This document shows, one piece after another, positions 7,203 through 17,400 of a DNA stretch of 64,000 bases. Both the position numbers and the translations under genes were made by a program. Source of the DNA: Drouetiella sp036703255 (GTDB taxonomy: Bacteria > Cyanobacteriota > Cyanobacteriia > Elainellales > Elainellaceae); NCBI GenBank assembly GCA_036703255.1, contig DATNPL010000184.1, positions 6,280 to 70,279 of the forward strand, given 5' to 3'. How positions within the stretch are numbered: the stretch's first letter is position 1; the number at the start of each line of letters is the position of its first letter. The notes beneath the pieces were generated by a model. It saw only the letters and a program-made list of their open reading frames with translations, did no database searches and had not been told where the DNA came from.

Positions 7203-8686
7203 GGGTCTGGGAAAAATCCTACTTCCTGGAGTTCGGCAATACTGTCTTTCATGGCCTGGAGGATACAATGAATATCCTCATCAGTGTGAGCCGTTGACAG
7301 GAAGCCGCCACCTTCGCCGCGCAGCAAAATTCCTCGATCGCATAGGTGATAGCGCAAAAGGCTGAATCCTGCCATTAGGGGAGCAAGGGTTGCCGGAGCG
7401 ACGTCTTTGAGAAAAACAGGACTAAAGAACGAACCAAAGTTTGCCATCCGAATCGGCAATTGGCTGGTTTCCAAATACCTATTGAATTGTTCAACGAAAC
7501 AGGATGTGCGCTGGTTTAAGTGTTGTTGCAGCATCGGGCCTTGGCGCTTTAAATGCTGGAGTGTCGCCCATGCTGCCGCCATTGCAAGCGGATGTTTGCA
7601 GTGCGTTCCGGCAAAAAAGGTTGTCTCGATCGCAGGGTATGAATCATCCCCGTAGCGCCACATGCCACCGTCAATTTTGTCTAGATAAGCCGCCTTACCC
7701 GCAATCACGCCGATCGGCATCCCGCCTCCAACCACCTTGCCGTAGGTTGCAATATCGGCTTCAATGCCAAACCAAGCCTGTGCGCCGCCCAAATGCAACC
7801 GGAACCCCGTCACCATTTCATCAAAAATCAACGCAATGCCAGATGCTTGGGTCAACTGTCTGAGCTGCTGGAGAAAGGCTTTAGGCTGCAAGTCAGGCTG
7901 TGCCGTCTGGATGGGTTCCACCAAAACAGCAGCTAGCTGATGCCGATGGGCGTGAATCACCTGAAGCGCGTCAGGGTTGCCATACTCCAGCACTAACGCA
8001 TCCTTGGCAACGGTCGTAGGTACACCGGAGGCAATGGGAACGGCACGAGAATTAAAGCGCGTCATCAGGGCTTTACCCGCCAGCTTCGAGAGTCTCTCAG
8101 ACCCTGTCCTCCGTGCTTCAACTAATACAGCATCGGCATGACCATGATAGGAATGGGTAAATACTGCAACTTTGGTACGCTGCGTTGCAGAACGCGCTAA
8201 GCGGATCGCCGTCATCACCGCTTCAGTTCCGGTATTGCTAAAAGCGACTCGCTCTGCCCCCGTCAGTTCACTAATCAACTCAGCCACTTCACCCGCCAAT
8301 TCCGCCTGAGGCCCCAATGGAATGCCTTTGTCAATCTGCGCTTTTAGCGCTTCCTGAAGGAAAGGGGGACTGTGACCCAAGAGATTGGCTCCAAACCCCA
8401 TAATCAGGTCAATATACTCATTGCCATCTGCGTCCCAAACTCGCGCACCTTGCGATCGCTCTCCCACAATCAGATAGCACATCTCTTTGGTGGGCAGATC
8501 AAACCATTCTGTTTGCCTTGGATCGGCAAGAAATTGGCGGTAGGCTTGGGCGTTTGCCTTTGAAGCTTGGGTTCGCTTGTTGTAGCGATCGATCAAGGCT
8601 GCTAGGTGCCCCTCTTGGGAATGAAGCTGGGAACTCAGCGTTTCCTTGTGTATCACCTGGCTACTCTGCTCACTCACATTATGCAT
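7199..8686 (-). CDS. Class III PLP aminotransferase (GSA-aminotransferase-like; MxcL / PKS-AMT type)
   Basis: A 495-residue class III aminotransferase of the glutamate-1-semialdehyde aminotransferase-like group. Visible blocks are GARVWDADGNEYIDLIMGFG near residue 75, AFSNTGTEAVMTAIRLAR near 150, FDEMVTGFR, and the PLP-binding Lys in TYGKVVGGGMPIG at about residue 319. The same family includes MxcL, which aminates the aldehyde released by a reductase domain in myxochelin synthesis, and the AMT domains that aminate beta-keto intermediates in PKS-NRPS systems such as microcystin. Because one NRPS here ends in a reductase domain, amination of the released aldehyde is one attractive role; beta-amination of a polyketide intermediate is the other. 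It is the first gene of operon B and has a shared operator upstream (8779-8844). Confidence 0.8.
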   Translation of the reverse strand: MHNVSEQSSQVIHKETLSSQLHSQEGHLAALIDRYNKRTQASKANAQAYRQFLADPRQTEWFDLPTKEMCYLIVGERSQGARVWDADGNEYIDLIMGFGANLLGHSPPFLQEALKAQIDKGIPLGPQAELAGEVAELISELTGAERVAFSNTGTEAVMTAIRLARSATQRTKVAVFTHSYHGHADAVLVEARRTGSERLSKLAGKALMTRFNSRAVPIASGVPTTVAKDALVLEYGNPDALQVIHAHRHQLAAVLVEPIQTAQPDLQPKAFLQQLRQLTQASGIALIFDEMVTGFRLHLGGAQAWFGIEADIATYGKVVGGGMPIGVIAGKAAYLDKIDGGMWRYGDDSYPAIETTFFAGTHCKHPLAMAAAWATLQHLKRQGPMLQQHLNQRTSCFVEQFNRYLETSQLPIRMANFGSFFSPVFLKDVAPATLAPLMAGFSLLRYHLCDRGILLRGEGGGFLSTAHTDEDIHCILQAMKDSIAELQEVGFFPDP

Positions 8687-8778
8687 AGAACTAGGACTTG
8701 ATGCGGATGGAACCCAAATAAAATTTCCAGCAGATAAGGCTAATTAGTCGAGAAAGATTCGCAAGAAGTAATGAAAGT

Positions 8779-8844
8779 ATCATAGTGGGCTGAAGATCTT
8801 CTTTTCTTTGTAAAATGTACTTTTTTCTTCGTGAAACGTACTTC
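8779..8844 (-). promoter_or_regulatory. Promoter B: 21-bp-spaced operator repeats plus -10 element
   Basis: On the plus strand two direct copies start at 8806 (CTTTGTAAAATGTACTTT) and 8827 (CTTCGTGAAACGTACTT), exactly 21 bp apart. In the direction of the aminotransferase gene a -10-like TATGAT (8779-8784) follows with 21 bp between it and the nearer repeat. The same arrangement occurs at 54773-54839 and 60628-60692. The repeats lie where a -35 box would be, the usual position for an AraC-type activator. This drives operon B from 8686 leftwards. Confidence 0.75.
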
Positions 8845-8921
8845 CTGAGAAGTGAACCGTTTAGCGCTCTGACCTTATTACAGAGGCTGCTTTCTAAAGC
8901 AGGCAAAGATCTTTCGCTCAT

Positions 8922-9821
8922 TCAGTCAGCCGATTTGCAAGCCACAAAGTAAACAGACTGGGTATTGTTGGGTGCTGCTACGTTGCCTCGAAAATCGTAG
9001 ATGGCAACTTGAGTGAATCCTACCTCTTCTAGCGCCGTTTGAACGTCTTGTTTGGCGTAAGGTTTGACTGAAAACGTCAGGGTTAAAGGGAGCCAATCTT
9101 TATCAACTAACTGAAGTAAGACTGAAGGATGTAACGGGCGTAAGATGCGATTGTAGAGGAAGCATTTTAGCTGAATTAAAGTACCTAAATTTGCGGCTTT
9201 TGGCTTTAAATTTTGGCTGCTTGGCTGAGTTTGGCTGTTCGGCTGAACTTGGCTGTTTGGCTGAAATAGCGTGATGGTGAATGTACCTGTTTTATTCTCT
9301 CGGTCATAAGTCTCTCCCACTGTCCAAGCATATTCAGGATGAAGTTCACCATTGTCGATTTTTACATTGCGATATCGATCCTCCAACCCTAGATCAAACA
9401 AGAAAAGACCCTGGTTTTTGAGCGCCCCATAGACATTGCGAAAGACTTGCTTCAGTTCGTCCAGACTCATGATGTGATTGAGGGAAGAGTCGGTAGAAAT
9501 GACGGCATCAAAGGTCGGAGAGAATTCAAAAGAACGGGCGTCCTCTAGAACAAACTTCCCTTGGGGTGCATTTTCACGAGCGTAATGCAACATTTTTTCG
9601 GAGCCATCCAATCCTGTGACGTGATAGCCCTTCAAGATGAGTTGCTGTGATACCTGTCCTGTGCCACAACACAGATCGAGAATTTGTCCATTTTCAGGCA
9701 AACGGGGCAAGAGCAGCTTTTCCAAAAGAGGCATCAGGTTTTGCAGAGCTAGATGTGCCTCTGACTGGTTGTATAACCAAGCCCAGGGGTCGTAGGCGGT
9801 GTAGCGATTTTCTGAAGGCAT
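8922..9821 (-). CDS. SAM-dependent class I methyltransferase
   Basis: A 299-residue protein with the SAM-binding motif GQILDLCCGTGQVSQQL near residue 55, the acidic residue after motif II in VTGLDGSEKMLHYAR, and a later SFEFSPTFDAVISTDSSLNH block. Target atom and substrate cannot be read from sequence. The ATG at 9821 is preferred because AGGAG and AAGGT lie just upstream and it is 5 bp after the NRPS stop; a TTG at 9842 would overlap that gene. Around residues 186-203 a hydrophilic linker is built from three 6-residue units (QPNSQV, QPNSQT, QPSSQN), encoded by an 18-bp tandem repeat. It is the last gene of operon A. Candidate roles are O-, N- or C-methylation of the metallophore, or of the hydroxymalonyl extender unit, which otherwise lacks a methyltransferase. 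Confidence 0.75.
   Translation of the reverse strand: MPSENRYTAYDPWAWLYNQSEAHLALQNLMPLLEKLLLPRLPENGQILDLCCGTGQVSQQLILKGYHVTGLDGSEKMLHYARENAPQGKFVLEDARSFEFSPTFDAVISTDSSLNHIMSLDELKQVFRNVYGALKNQGLFLFDLGLEDRYRNVKIDNGELHPEYAWTVGETYDRENKTGTFTITLFQPNSQVQPNSQTQPSSQNLKPKAANLGTLIQLKCFLYNRILRPLHPSVLLQLVDKDWLPLTLTFSVKPYAKQDVQTALEEVGFTQVAIYDFRGNVAAPNNTQSVYFVACKSAD
9213..9266 (-). repeat. 18-bp tandem repeat, three copies, inside the methyltransferase gene
   Basis: Three in-frame copies of an 18-bp unit (9213-9230, 9231-9248, 9249-9266), each starting TTGGCTG on the plus strand and differing at two to five positions. They encode a QPNSQ-type linker between the SAM domain and the C-terminal part. In-frame copy-number change would alter only the linker length. 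Confidence 0.8.
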
Positions 9822-9826
9822 TACCT

Positions 9827-12800
9827 TTATTGCTCCTGACAAATAGGGGGAGTTGCTAAAAATCCGGTTTGAATCAAATGTGAGAAGTATTTGTGCAGCA
9901 GCGATTGATCGAGAGGGGGACAGGCGATCGCACTCCCTACCAGTCCATCGAGCGTATTCTGACAGTCAAATGTGAGAATGGCCTCAGTCGGCTGCGTTTC
10001 GCTTCTTGCCGGAAATAGGGAAACGAGTGGATACAGCGCATGATCTGGATTAGTTTCAGCAATCTGAATCAGCTTGGTGCGCCATTGATCATACGGGAGC
10101 GGGTGAATTGCATAACCGATCGATCGCAGCGACTCCAGTAGGATCGCTGAATCAACTGGATGAGGATGAACTAAGTGAAAGGCTTTTCCCTGGGACGTAG
10201 ACTGTCTTGAGAGATGCACGATCGCTTGACTCGCGTAATCAATGGGAATCATGTCCAGCATGGTCTGATCTTCTGGCGCACTGCCCAACAGCACACAGCC
10301 AATAATCAATCGATACAATAAGTCGTTTGGATTAAAGACACCCGTTTGACTATGCCCAGATAAGCGCCCCAGCCTGTAAATTGAGATCGGAATGCCGCGA
10401 TCGCTCCCCATTGCAACTAACCGTTCAGCCACCCACTTGCTCTGGTTATAGCCCCCCCAGGGAATGCGATCAGCAATGCGATCGGCCTCTCGGATCACCT
10501 GGATTTCTGGCGCTTGACTGGAGGAAAGAGTAGGCGAAAAAACGCTGGTAGCAGACATAAAATGAACGGGTTTCACTTGCTGTTGACAGGCGAGTCGTAA
10601 AACTTCTTGAGTTCCCAGAACATTGGTGGCTTTGAGCAAGGAATAGGGAGAGGCGTGATGTACCCAAGCCCCACTGTGATAAATCACACCAACTTGCGCC
10701 GCTAGCGTTTGAAACTGGGACTCGGAAAGACCCAGAAGCGGTTGAGACAGATCGCCTAGCACTGGAATGATTCGCGGCTTGAATCGCTCCTGCCACAGCC
10801 GATAGGATTCGAGGCAGGTTTGCAGTTTCGCTTGAGCCGACTCGATCGAGGTTGCCCGCACCAGGCAGTAGAGTTCCGCCTGGGTTTGTTGCAGGAGTTC
10901 GTGGAGTAAGAATGCACCCAGAAACCCGGTTGCTCCCGTTAGGAAAATCCGGCTGGGTGCCACCTTGGGCTGAATCGGTTTCGTTCTTGGGTGAATGGTG
11001 GAATCCAGGATGGCTTCAGCGTTGAGGAATGCTGATGTGTTTTCACGCACCGAGCCTCCCATGATGCGTTCTGCTAAACCCGCCACTGTTGGCGCTTCAA
11101 ACAGGTCTACGATCGACAACTCTATCTGAAACGTCCGAAGTAACCGGGCAATCAACCGGGTTGCCAGCAGCGAATGTCCGCCCAATTCAAAGAAGTCATC
11201 ATGGATGCCCACCTGCTCCACCTCCAGCACTTGAGCAAATACCTGTGCCAGAATTGCCTCTGTGGGGGTACGCGGGGCGATAAATGCATCTGCCAGGTCA
11301 GGACGAACGGAGTCAGGTGCGGGTAAGGCTTGGCGATCGACCTTACCGTTAGGATTGAGGGGCAGCGCCTCCAAGAAGACGAATGCCGCAGGCACCATGT
11401 ACTTGGGCAACTTCTCGACAATAAAGCGGTGCAGGTCGCTAGTGGTTGGCGTCTGGTTGGCGACAGGTACAACATAGGCGATCAACCGTTTGTCACCGGA
11501 TTGATCTTCACGGGATCGATCTTCGCGGACAATCACCACCCCATCTTGCACATTCGGGTGCTGGGCTAGCAGCGATTCAATTTCTCCGGGTTCGATGCGG
11601 AAGCCGCGAATTTTCACCTGATAGTCGAGACGACCCAGCAGTTTGATGTGACCATCCCGGCGATAGCAAGCTAAGTCTCCGGTTTTGTACAGGCGACTTC
11701 CTAGCTGATCGCTGAATGGGTTAGGGATGAATGCCTCAGCGGTTTTTGCCGGATGATTGTGATAGCCTCGCGCCAAACCAACTCCACCGATATATAGTTC
11801 GCCAGGAACGCCGATCGGAACGAGTTGGAGATGGCGATCGAGAATATAAAGCTGCTTGTTGGCAGCCGGACGAATTGTGGGCTGTGCGCCGCTAACACAC
11901 TCAACCATGCTGGCATTAACTGTCGTCTCGGTAGGGCCATAGGCGTTGATGAACCGTCGCCCGGTTGACCATTGGGCGATCAGTTCTGGCGAGGGAGCCT
12001 CGCCGCCCACCAACACCATCTGTAAGGCAGGCAACGCTTCAGCGGGCAATGCGGCTAGCGCAGAGGGGGGCAGAGTGATGTGAGTAATTGCCTGTTCGCG
12101 TAGGAGTCGCAGAAGACCCACACCGGGCAGCAAATCTTCTGAGGTTGCCAGATGCAAGGCGGCTCCACAGCCCAGACTCATCACAATTTCTGGGATGGAG
12201 GCATCGAAGCTCAAAGAGAAAAATTGCAGGACACGACTGTCAGGCTGCACCCGACAGGTGCGAATCTTATCTTCCGTCAGGTTAATCAATCCTTCATGCG
12301 GCACCAAAACGCCCTTGGGGATTCCTGTTGAGCCGGAGGTGTAGATCAAATAGGCTAGATTCTCGATGGTGACTCCACTCTCAGGATTTTGCTGACGCTC
12401 CTGAGCGATGTAATTCCAGTCTGTATCTAGGCAGATAACCTGGGCGGCATGATCGGGTAAGGTTGCTGCTAATGTCTGGGTGGTTAGGAGAATGGGGATT
12501 TGCGAATCTGACATCATCAATGCCAGCCGATCGGGAGGATAGGTGGGGTCTAGCGGCAGATAGGCTCCACCTGCTTTGAGGATGCCTAATAGTCCGATGA
12601 TCATAGAGGGCGATCGCTCCAGACACAATCCCACAATCGTTTCTGGCTTCACCCCCTGTTTTCGCAAATAATGGCCAACCTGATTCGCCCGTCGATTCAG
12701 TTGATCATACGTAAGTTGTTCCTGCTTGAAGACAAGAGCGATCGCCTCCGGTGTCTGCTGCACTTGCGCTTCAAATCGCTGATGCCAGCACTCGTTTTGC

Positions 12801-14413
12801 GGATAATCAATCTGTGTATCGTTCCACTCTACGAGTTGCTGATGCCGCTCAGATTCAGTGAGTAACGGCAAGTCAGAAATTTTCTGCTCTGGATGCTCGA
12901 CAATTCCGGCTAATAGACAACAGAGATGCTCTGTCATCTGAGTAATCGTCACTGGATCAAACAAATCGGTGTTGTACTCAAATTGTCCTTTTAGTCCTGG
13001 AGTTGTTTCAGCCATGTCCAGGCTCAAGTCCAACTTGGCGGTTGGGTTTTGGGATTGAAGAAACTTCAGCGTCAAATTTGGCAGCTTCAGTTCGTCTTCT
13101 GGAAGATTTTCCAGCGCGAACTTGACCTGGAACAGGGGGCTGTAGCTAAGATCTCGATCGGGTTGCAGAGCCTCGACCAACTGTTCAAAGGGAAGATCCT
13201 GATGATCGTAGGCTGCCAGCGAAACCTGCTGCACTTGACTCAACAGATTCCGAAAGGTCGGATTGCCTGACAGATTGCTTCGCAGCACTAAGGTATTCAC
13301 AAAAAAGCCAATCAGCCCCTCTACTTCGGTGCGATTGCGGTTGGCGATCGGTGAACCCACGAGAAGATCTTCTTGAGCCGTGTAGCGATAGAGCAGCACT
13401 TTGAACGCTGCCAGCAAGGTCATAAAGAGAGTGACACCCGCCTGCTGGCTCAAAGCCTTGAGGGATTCTGTCAGACCCGCAGGTAGCTCAAAAGCGTGGA
13501 TAGCTCCCCGAAAGGTTTGAATTCGAGGACGGGGGCGATCGCTCGGCAATTGCAAAACGGGCAGATCGCCGCTCAACTGGTTGCGCCAGTAAGACAGATG
13601 CGGGTCTAGAACCTCTCCCTGAAGCCACTGCCGTTGCCAGACGGCAAAATCAGCGTACTGAATCGGTAACGCTGGCAATGGGGAAGGCTGACCTGTCGAG
13701 AAAGCGGTGTAGAGTGCCATCAGTTCTCGAATCAATACCGCCATTGACCAGGCATCAGAGACGATGTGGTGCATTGTTAAGAGCACGACATGCTCTCTGT
13801 CATGGAGGTGAACCAGGGTGACTCGCAGCAGCGGATCTTTCGCTAAGTCAAACGGCTGCTGAGCTTCCCAGTTCACCAGGCGCAGGACTTCAGCCTCCTG
13901 CTCTGCTTGTCCCAAGTGCTGTAGATCGATGCGCTGTAGTGGTAGGGGTGCAGGGGGAGAAATGACCTGGACAGGCTGACCCTCTAAGGTTTGAAAGGTT
14001 GTGCGTAAGGCTTCGTGCCGCCGCACAATTTCATTGAAGCTGCGCTCTAGGGCAATCGCATCCAGCGAACCGATTAAGCGCGTTGCCTCCGGAATGTGAT
14101 AGAGCGGACTACCGGGTTGCATCTGGTCAAGAAACCAGAGCCGTTGCTGAGCAAAGGAGAGAGGTAAATTGCCCGATCGAACAACGGGGCGAATCGCGGC
14201 AGCCGAGGCGCGTGAAGCCGCATGGGCTTGATTCAGAAAAGTGATAATTTCGGCTTTGCGGGCAGAAATTTCAGCTCCTAAGTCTGGGGTGAGAACAGCT
14301 TCGGGTGCATTGCAGTGCAAGCGCATCTGATCCGATTCGCCATCTACCCGCTCTAGCCACAGCTTGACATCAAGACTATACAGGTTCGATAAAAAGGTTT
14401 CGATCGATTTCAT
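9827..14413 (-). CDS. NRPS: docking-C-A-PCP-thioester reductase (terminal module)
   Basis: 1528 residues. An N-terminal TubC-type docking domain (1-60; MKSIETFLSNLYSLDVKLWL) is followed by a condensation domain with HHIVSDAWS near residue 214 (Ala where DG is usual), an adenylation domain with YTSGSTGIPKG near 691, a PCP with LGGHSLL (Ser near 1076), and a reductase domain with GATGFLGAFLLHEL near 1160 and the SDR-type YNQSK near 1321. The specificity pocket reads about D-A-P-T-L-G-A-V-N, for which I know no confident substrate. The C-terminal reductase implies NAD(P)H-dependent release as an aldehyde or alcohol instead of hydrolysis. The start overlaps the upstream NRPS stop by 4 bp. This is the last assembly-line enzyme of operon A. 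Confidence 0.9.
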   Translation of the reverse strand: MKSIETFLSNLYSLDVKLWLERVDGESDQMRLHCNAPEAVLTPDLGAEISARKAEIITFLNQAHAASRASAAAIRPVVRSGNLPLSFAQQRLWFLDQMQPGSPLYHIPEATRLIGSLDAIALERSFNEIVRRHEALRTTFQTLEGQPVQVISPPAPLPLQRIDLQHLGQAEQEAEVLRLVNWEAQQPFDLAKDPLLRVTLVHLHDREHVVLLTMHHIVSDAWSMAVLIRELMALYTAFSTGQPSPLPALPIQYADFAVWQRQWLQGEVLDPHLSYWRNQLSGDLPVLQLPSDRPRPRIQTFRGAIHAFELPAGLTESLKALSQQAGVTLFMTLLAAFKVLLYRYTAQEDLLVGSPIANRNRTEVEGLIGFFVNTLVLRSNLSGNPTFRNLLSQVQQVSLAAYDHQDLPFEQLVEALQPDRDLSYSPLFQVKFALENLPEDELKLPNLTLKFLQSQNPTAKLDLSLDMAETTPGLKGQFEYNTDLFDPVTITQMTEHLCCLLAGIVEHPEQKISDLPLLTESERHQQLVEWNDTQIDYPQNECWHQRFEAQVQQTPEAIALVFKQEQLTYDQLNRRANQVGHYLRKQGVKPETIVGLCLERSPSMIIGLLGILKAGGAYLPLDPTYPPDRLALMMSDSQIPILLTTQTLAATLPDHAAQVICLDTDWNYIAQERQQNPESGVTIENLAYLIYTSGSTGIPKGVLVPHEGLINLTEDKIRTCRVQPDSRVLQFFSLSFDASIPEIVMSLGCGAALHLATSEDLLPGVGLLRLLREQAITHITLPPSALAALPAEALPALQMVLVGGEAPSPELIAQWSTGRRFINAYGPTETTVNASMVECVSGAQPTIRPAANKQLYILDRHLQLVPIGVPGELYIGGVGLARGYHNHPAKTAEAFIPNPFSDQLGSRLYKTGDLACYRRDGHIKLLGRLDYQVKIRGFRIEPGEIESLLAQHPNVQDGVVIVREDRSREDQSGDKRLIAYVVPVANQTPTTSDLHRFIVEKLPKYMVPAAFVFLEALPLNPNGKVDRQALPAPDSVRPDLADAFIAPRTPTEAILAQVFAQVLEVEQVGIHDDFFELGGHSLLATRLIARLLRTFQIELSIVDLFEAPTVAGLAERIMGGSVRENTSAFLNAEAILDSTIHPRTKPIQPKVAPSRIFLTGATGFLGAFLLHELLQQTQAELYCLVRATSIESAQAKLQTCLESYRLWQERFKPRIIPVLGDLSQPLLGLSESQFQTLAAQVGVIYHSGAWVHHASPYSLLKATNVLGTQEVLRLACQQQVKPVHFMSATSVFSPTLSSSQAPEIQVIREADRIADRIPWGGYNQSKWVAERLVAMGSDRGIPISIYRLGRLSGHSQTGVFNPNDLLYRLIIGCVLLGSAPEDQTMLDMIPIDYASQAIVHLSRQSTSQGKAFHLVHPHPVDSAILLESLRSIGYAIHPLPYDQWRTKLIQIAETNPDHALYPLVSLFPARSETQPTEAILTFDCQNTLDGLVGSAIACPPLDQSLLHKYFSHLIQTGFLATPPICQEQ

Positions 14414-17400
14414 AACTCTATCTCCTTACGACCGTTTCCGATTACAGGCAGAGGATTTGAGGCTTGGGCAAGCGATAACCGCAGGATGTCAATCCGCTCT
14501 GCCAACTCAGCGACAGTGGGTTTTTCAAACAGGCTCCGCAGCGGCAGCTCCACCTCGAAGGCTGCGCGCAACCGAGAGATGACGCGGGTGACGAGCAGCG
14601 AATGTCCGCCTAGCTCAAAGAAATTGTCGTGGATGCTGATGGCTTCCAGCCCCAACACCTCAGCCCAGAGGGTGGACAATGTGACTTCTGTAGCAGTACG
14701 GGGCGAGACAACATCACTCCCCGATCGAGGCATCTCCCATTGGGGGAGCAATGCGCGATCGACTTTGCCATTAGAGTTCAGCGGCAGCGCCTCAAGCGGC
14801 ACGAAAGCCACAGGCACCATATAGTCAGGCAATTTGTCCTGAAGAAACCGACGCAGGTCGCGGGTCGCCCCAGAGGGTTCGGACTGGAGAACGACGTAAG
14901 CCACTAAGCACGGCTCTCCTGCCGGATCGGTCTGGATGACAACCACGCTCTCCCGCACCTGCTGATTTAGCACAGCTTCAATCTCTCCTAGCTCAATCCG
15001 GAAGCCGCGCAGCTTCACCTGATGGTCGATACGCCCCAAACACTCGATTTGTCCATCTGCCAGAAACCGAGCCAGATCGCCCGTCTTGTACAGCCTTGCG
15101 CCAGGGCGATCGCTGAACGGATGCGGGATAAACCGTTCGGCAGTCAATTCAGGACGGTTGAGATAGCCGCGCGCCAGCCCCACCCCTCCGATATACAGCT
15201 CTCCTGGAACGCCGATCGGCACCGGGTGCAGATGGCGATCGAGAATATAGGCTTGCAGGTTAGCAAGCGGACGACCAATGGCGATCGGCACCTCCGCCGA
15301 CTGAATTTGACAGCCTGTTGCCCAAATCGTGGTTTCCGTGGGGCCATACAAGTTCCACAATTCGCCCCCCTTGCACAGCAGTTGATGTGCCAGAGATGGA
15401 GGCAACGCTTCCCCGGTGCTAATCATCTTCAAGTTGGGGGTGGGTTGCCATCCAGCGGCAAGCAGCAATCGCCAGGTCGCTGGAGTCGGGTGTAGAACTG
15501 TGGCTTGGCAACGCTGGAGTAAGGCGAGAAGCTGGATGCCATCTGCTGCCACCGCTCGACTGACAAGCACCAGCTTGGCTCCGACGGCAAGCGGCAAAAA
15601 CAGTTCAGATACCGCCACGTCGAAGGAGAGCGGAGTAACGGCCAGCAGCGTATCGGCGGCGGTCACTCCGAGCTGTTGGCAAACGGCATGAAGCAAATTC
15701 ACCGCGCTGCGATGCTCAATTTGAACACCTTTGGGTGTGCCTGTTGAGCCGGAGGTATAGATCAAGTAGGCCAAGCTGTCTGGCGTGACTCCACTATCGG
15801 GTGGCATCAGGATAGTCTCCGCCGCCTCTGTCGAGCCAGAATGCCCGTAGCGATCGACACAGATCAATGGAAATTGAACTTGATCTGGCAGTCTGTCTCG
15901 CAAATGCTCCTGGGTCAGCAGCAGCGACACCTGGGCATCTTGCAGCATCCAATCTAATCGTTCAATTGGATAAGTCGGATCAAGGGGAACATAGGCTCCT
16001 CCTGCTTTGAGAATCCCCAACACGCCAATCAGCATCTCAATAGAGCGATCGCAACAGATCCCTACCCGATCCTCTGGTTTGACTCCTACTGTTCTTAAGT
16101 CATACGCGAGTTGATTCGCTTGAATGTTTAGCTCTTGGTAAGTTAGCTGCTGATCTTCAAATATGACGGCGATCGCGTTCGGTGTTCGCTGTACCTGTGC
16201 TTCAAATAACTGATGAATACACAACGTTTGAGGATAGTCTGCCTGAGTTTGATTCCATTGTGAGAACTGTTGCTGTTCCACAGACGTTAATAGCGGTAAG
16301 TCAGAAATTAGCCGATCAAGATTTGTAGCCATCGCCTTCAGTAAGGTCTGATAATGTCCTACCATCCGGGCGATCGTGTCTAGCTCAAATAGATCGGTGT
16401 TGTACTCGATCGTTCCGACCAGTCCTTCGGTGGTTTCTTCTAACAGCATCATCAAATCAAATTGGGCTGTGCCGCGATCGGTTTCGATCGTCCTCACCTG
16501 CAACCCCGGTAATTCAACGTTCGGAATCGGGGCATTTTGCAGCACAAACATCACTTGAAACAGGGGAGTATGGCTTAAGGAGCGCTGTGGCTGGAGGACT
16601 TCCACCAGTTGCTCAAAAGGCAAATCCTGATGAGCATAGGCATCTAGCGCCCTGTCCCGCACTTGCTCCAATAGCTCTAATACGGTGGGATTATTCGAGA
16701 GATCGGTTCGCAGCACCAGCGTATTGACAAAGCACCCAATTAAGTCCTCGACCTCCGCCCGATGGCGATTGGCGATCGGCGTGCCGACCACTATATCTTC
16801 ACTGTTGCTGTAGCGTCCTAATAGAATATTAAAAGCAGCCAGCAGCGTCATGAACAGCGTGCATCTGGCTTGCTGGCTCAGGTGGTGCAGCGATCGCAAT
16901 AGTTCTAGGGATAGCTGGAAACTGTGCGTGGTGCCGCGATAGTTCTGAATGGCGGGTCTTGGGCGATCGGTCGGCAATTGTAATTGGGTCGGGGCATCGG
17001 CTAACTGCTGACGCCAGTAGCCTATCTGGGCATCCAATACCGCTCCCTGCAACCACTGACGCTGCCAGATGGCAAAGTCACCATACTGAATCGGCAATTC
17101 AAGCAGGGGCGACGGCTGCTGTTGACAGAATGCCTTGTACAGCAGAGACACCTCATTGACGAGAACCCCGATCGACCAGCCATCGGCAGCACTATGGTGC
17201 ATCGTCAACAGCAAAATGTGGTCGTCTGCCTCTAGACGCAGCAGTTTCACCCTCAGGAGTAAATCACGGTTTAGGTCGAAGGGTTGCTGTCCTTCTATAG
17301 AGATATATTTTTTGACTTCAGTTTCTTGTTGCGATTGGGGTAATGCACTCAAGTCAATGATGGGTAACGGTAGTGCCGTCGCAGCGGTAACAACTGCGAT

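Noticed and set aside
8691..8921. A 76-codon minus-strand open frame between the methyltransferase and the aminotransferase
   Set aside because: It covers the shared operator and -10 element, has an unlikely basic/hydrophobic composition and no coding signature; the stretch is better explained as promoter.
9213..9266. CRISPR-like repeat
   Set aside because: Units are contiguous, 18 bp, in frame and inside a coding region, with no spacers.
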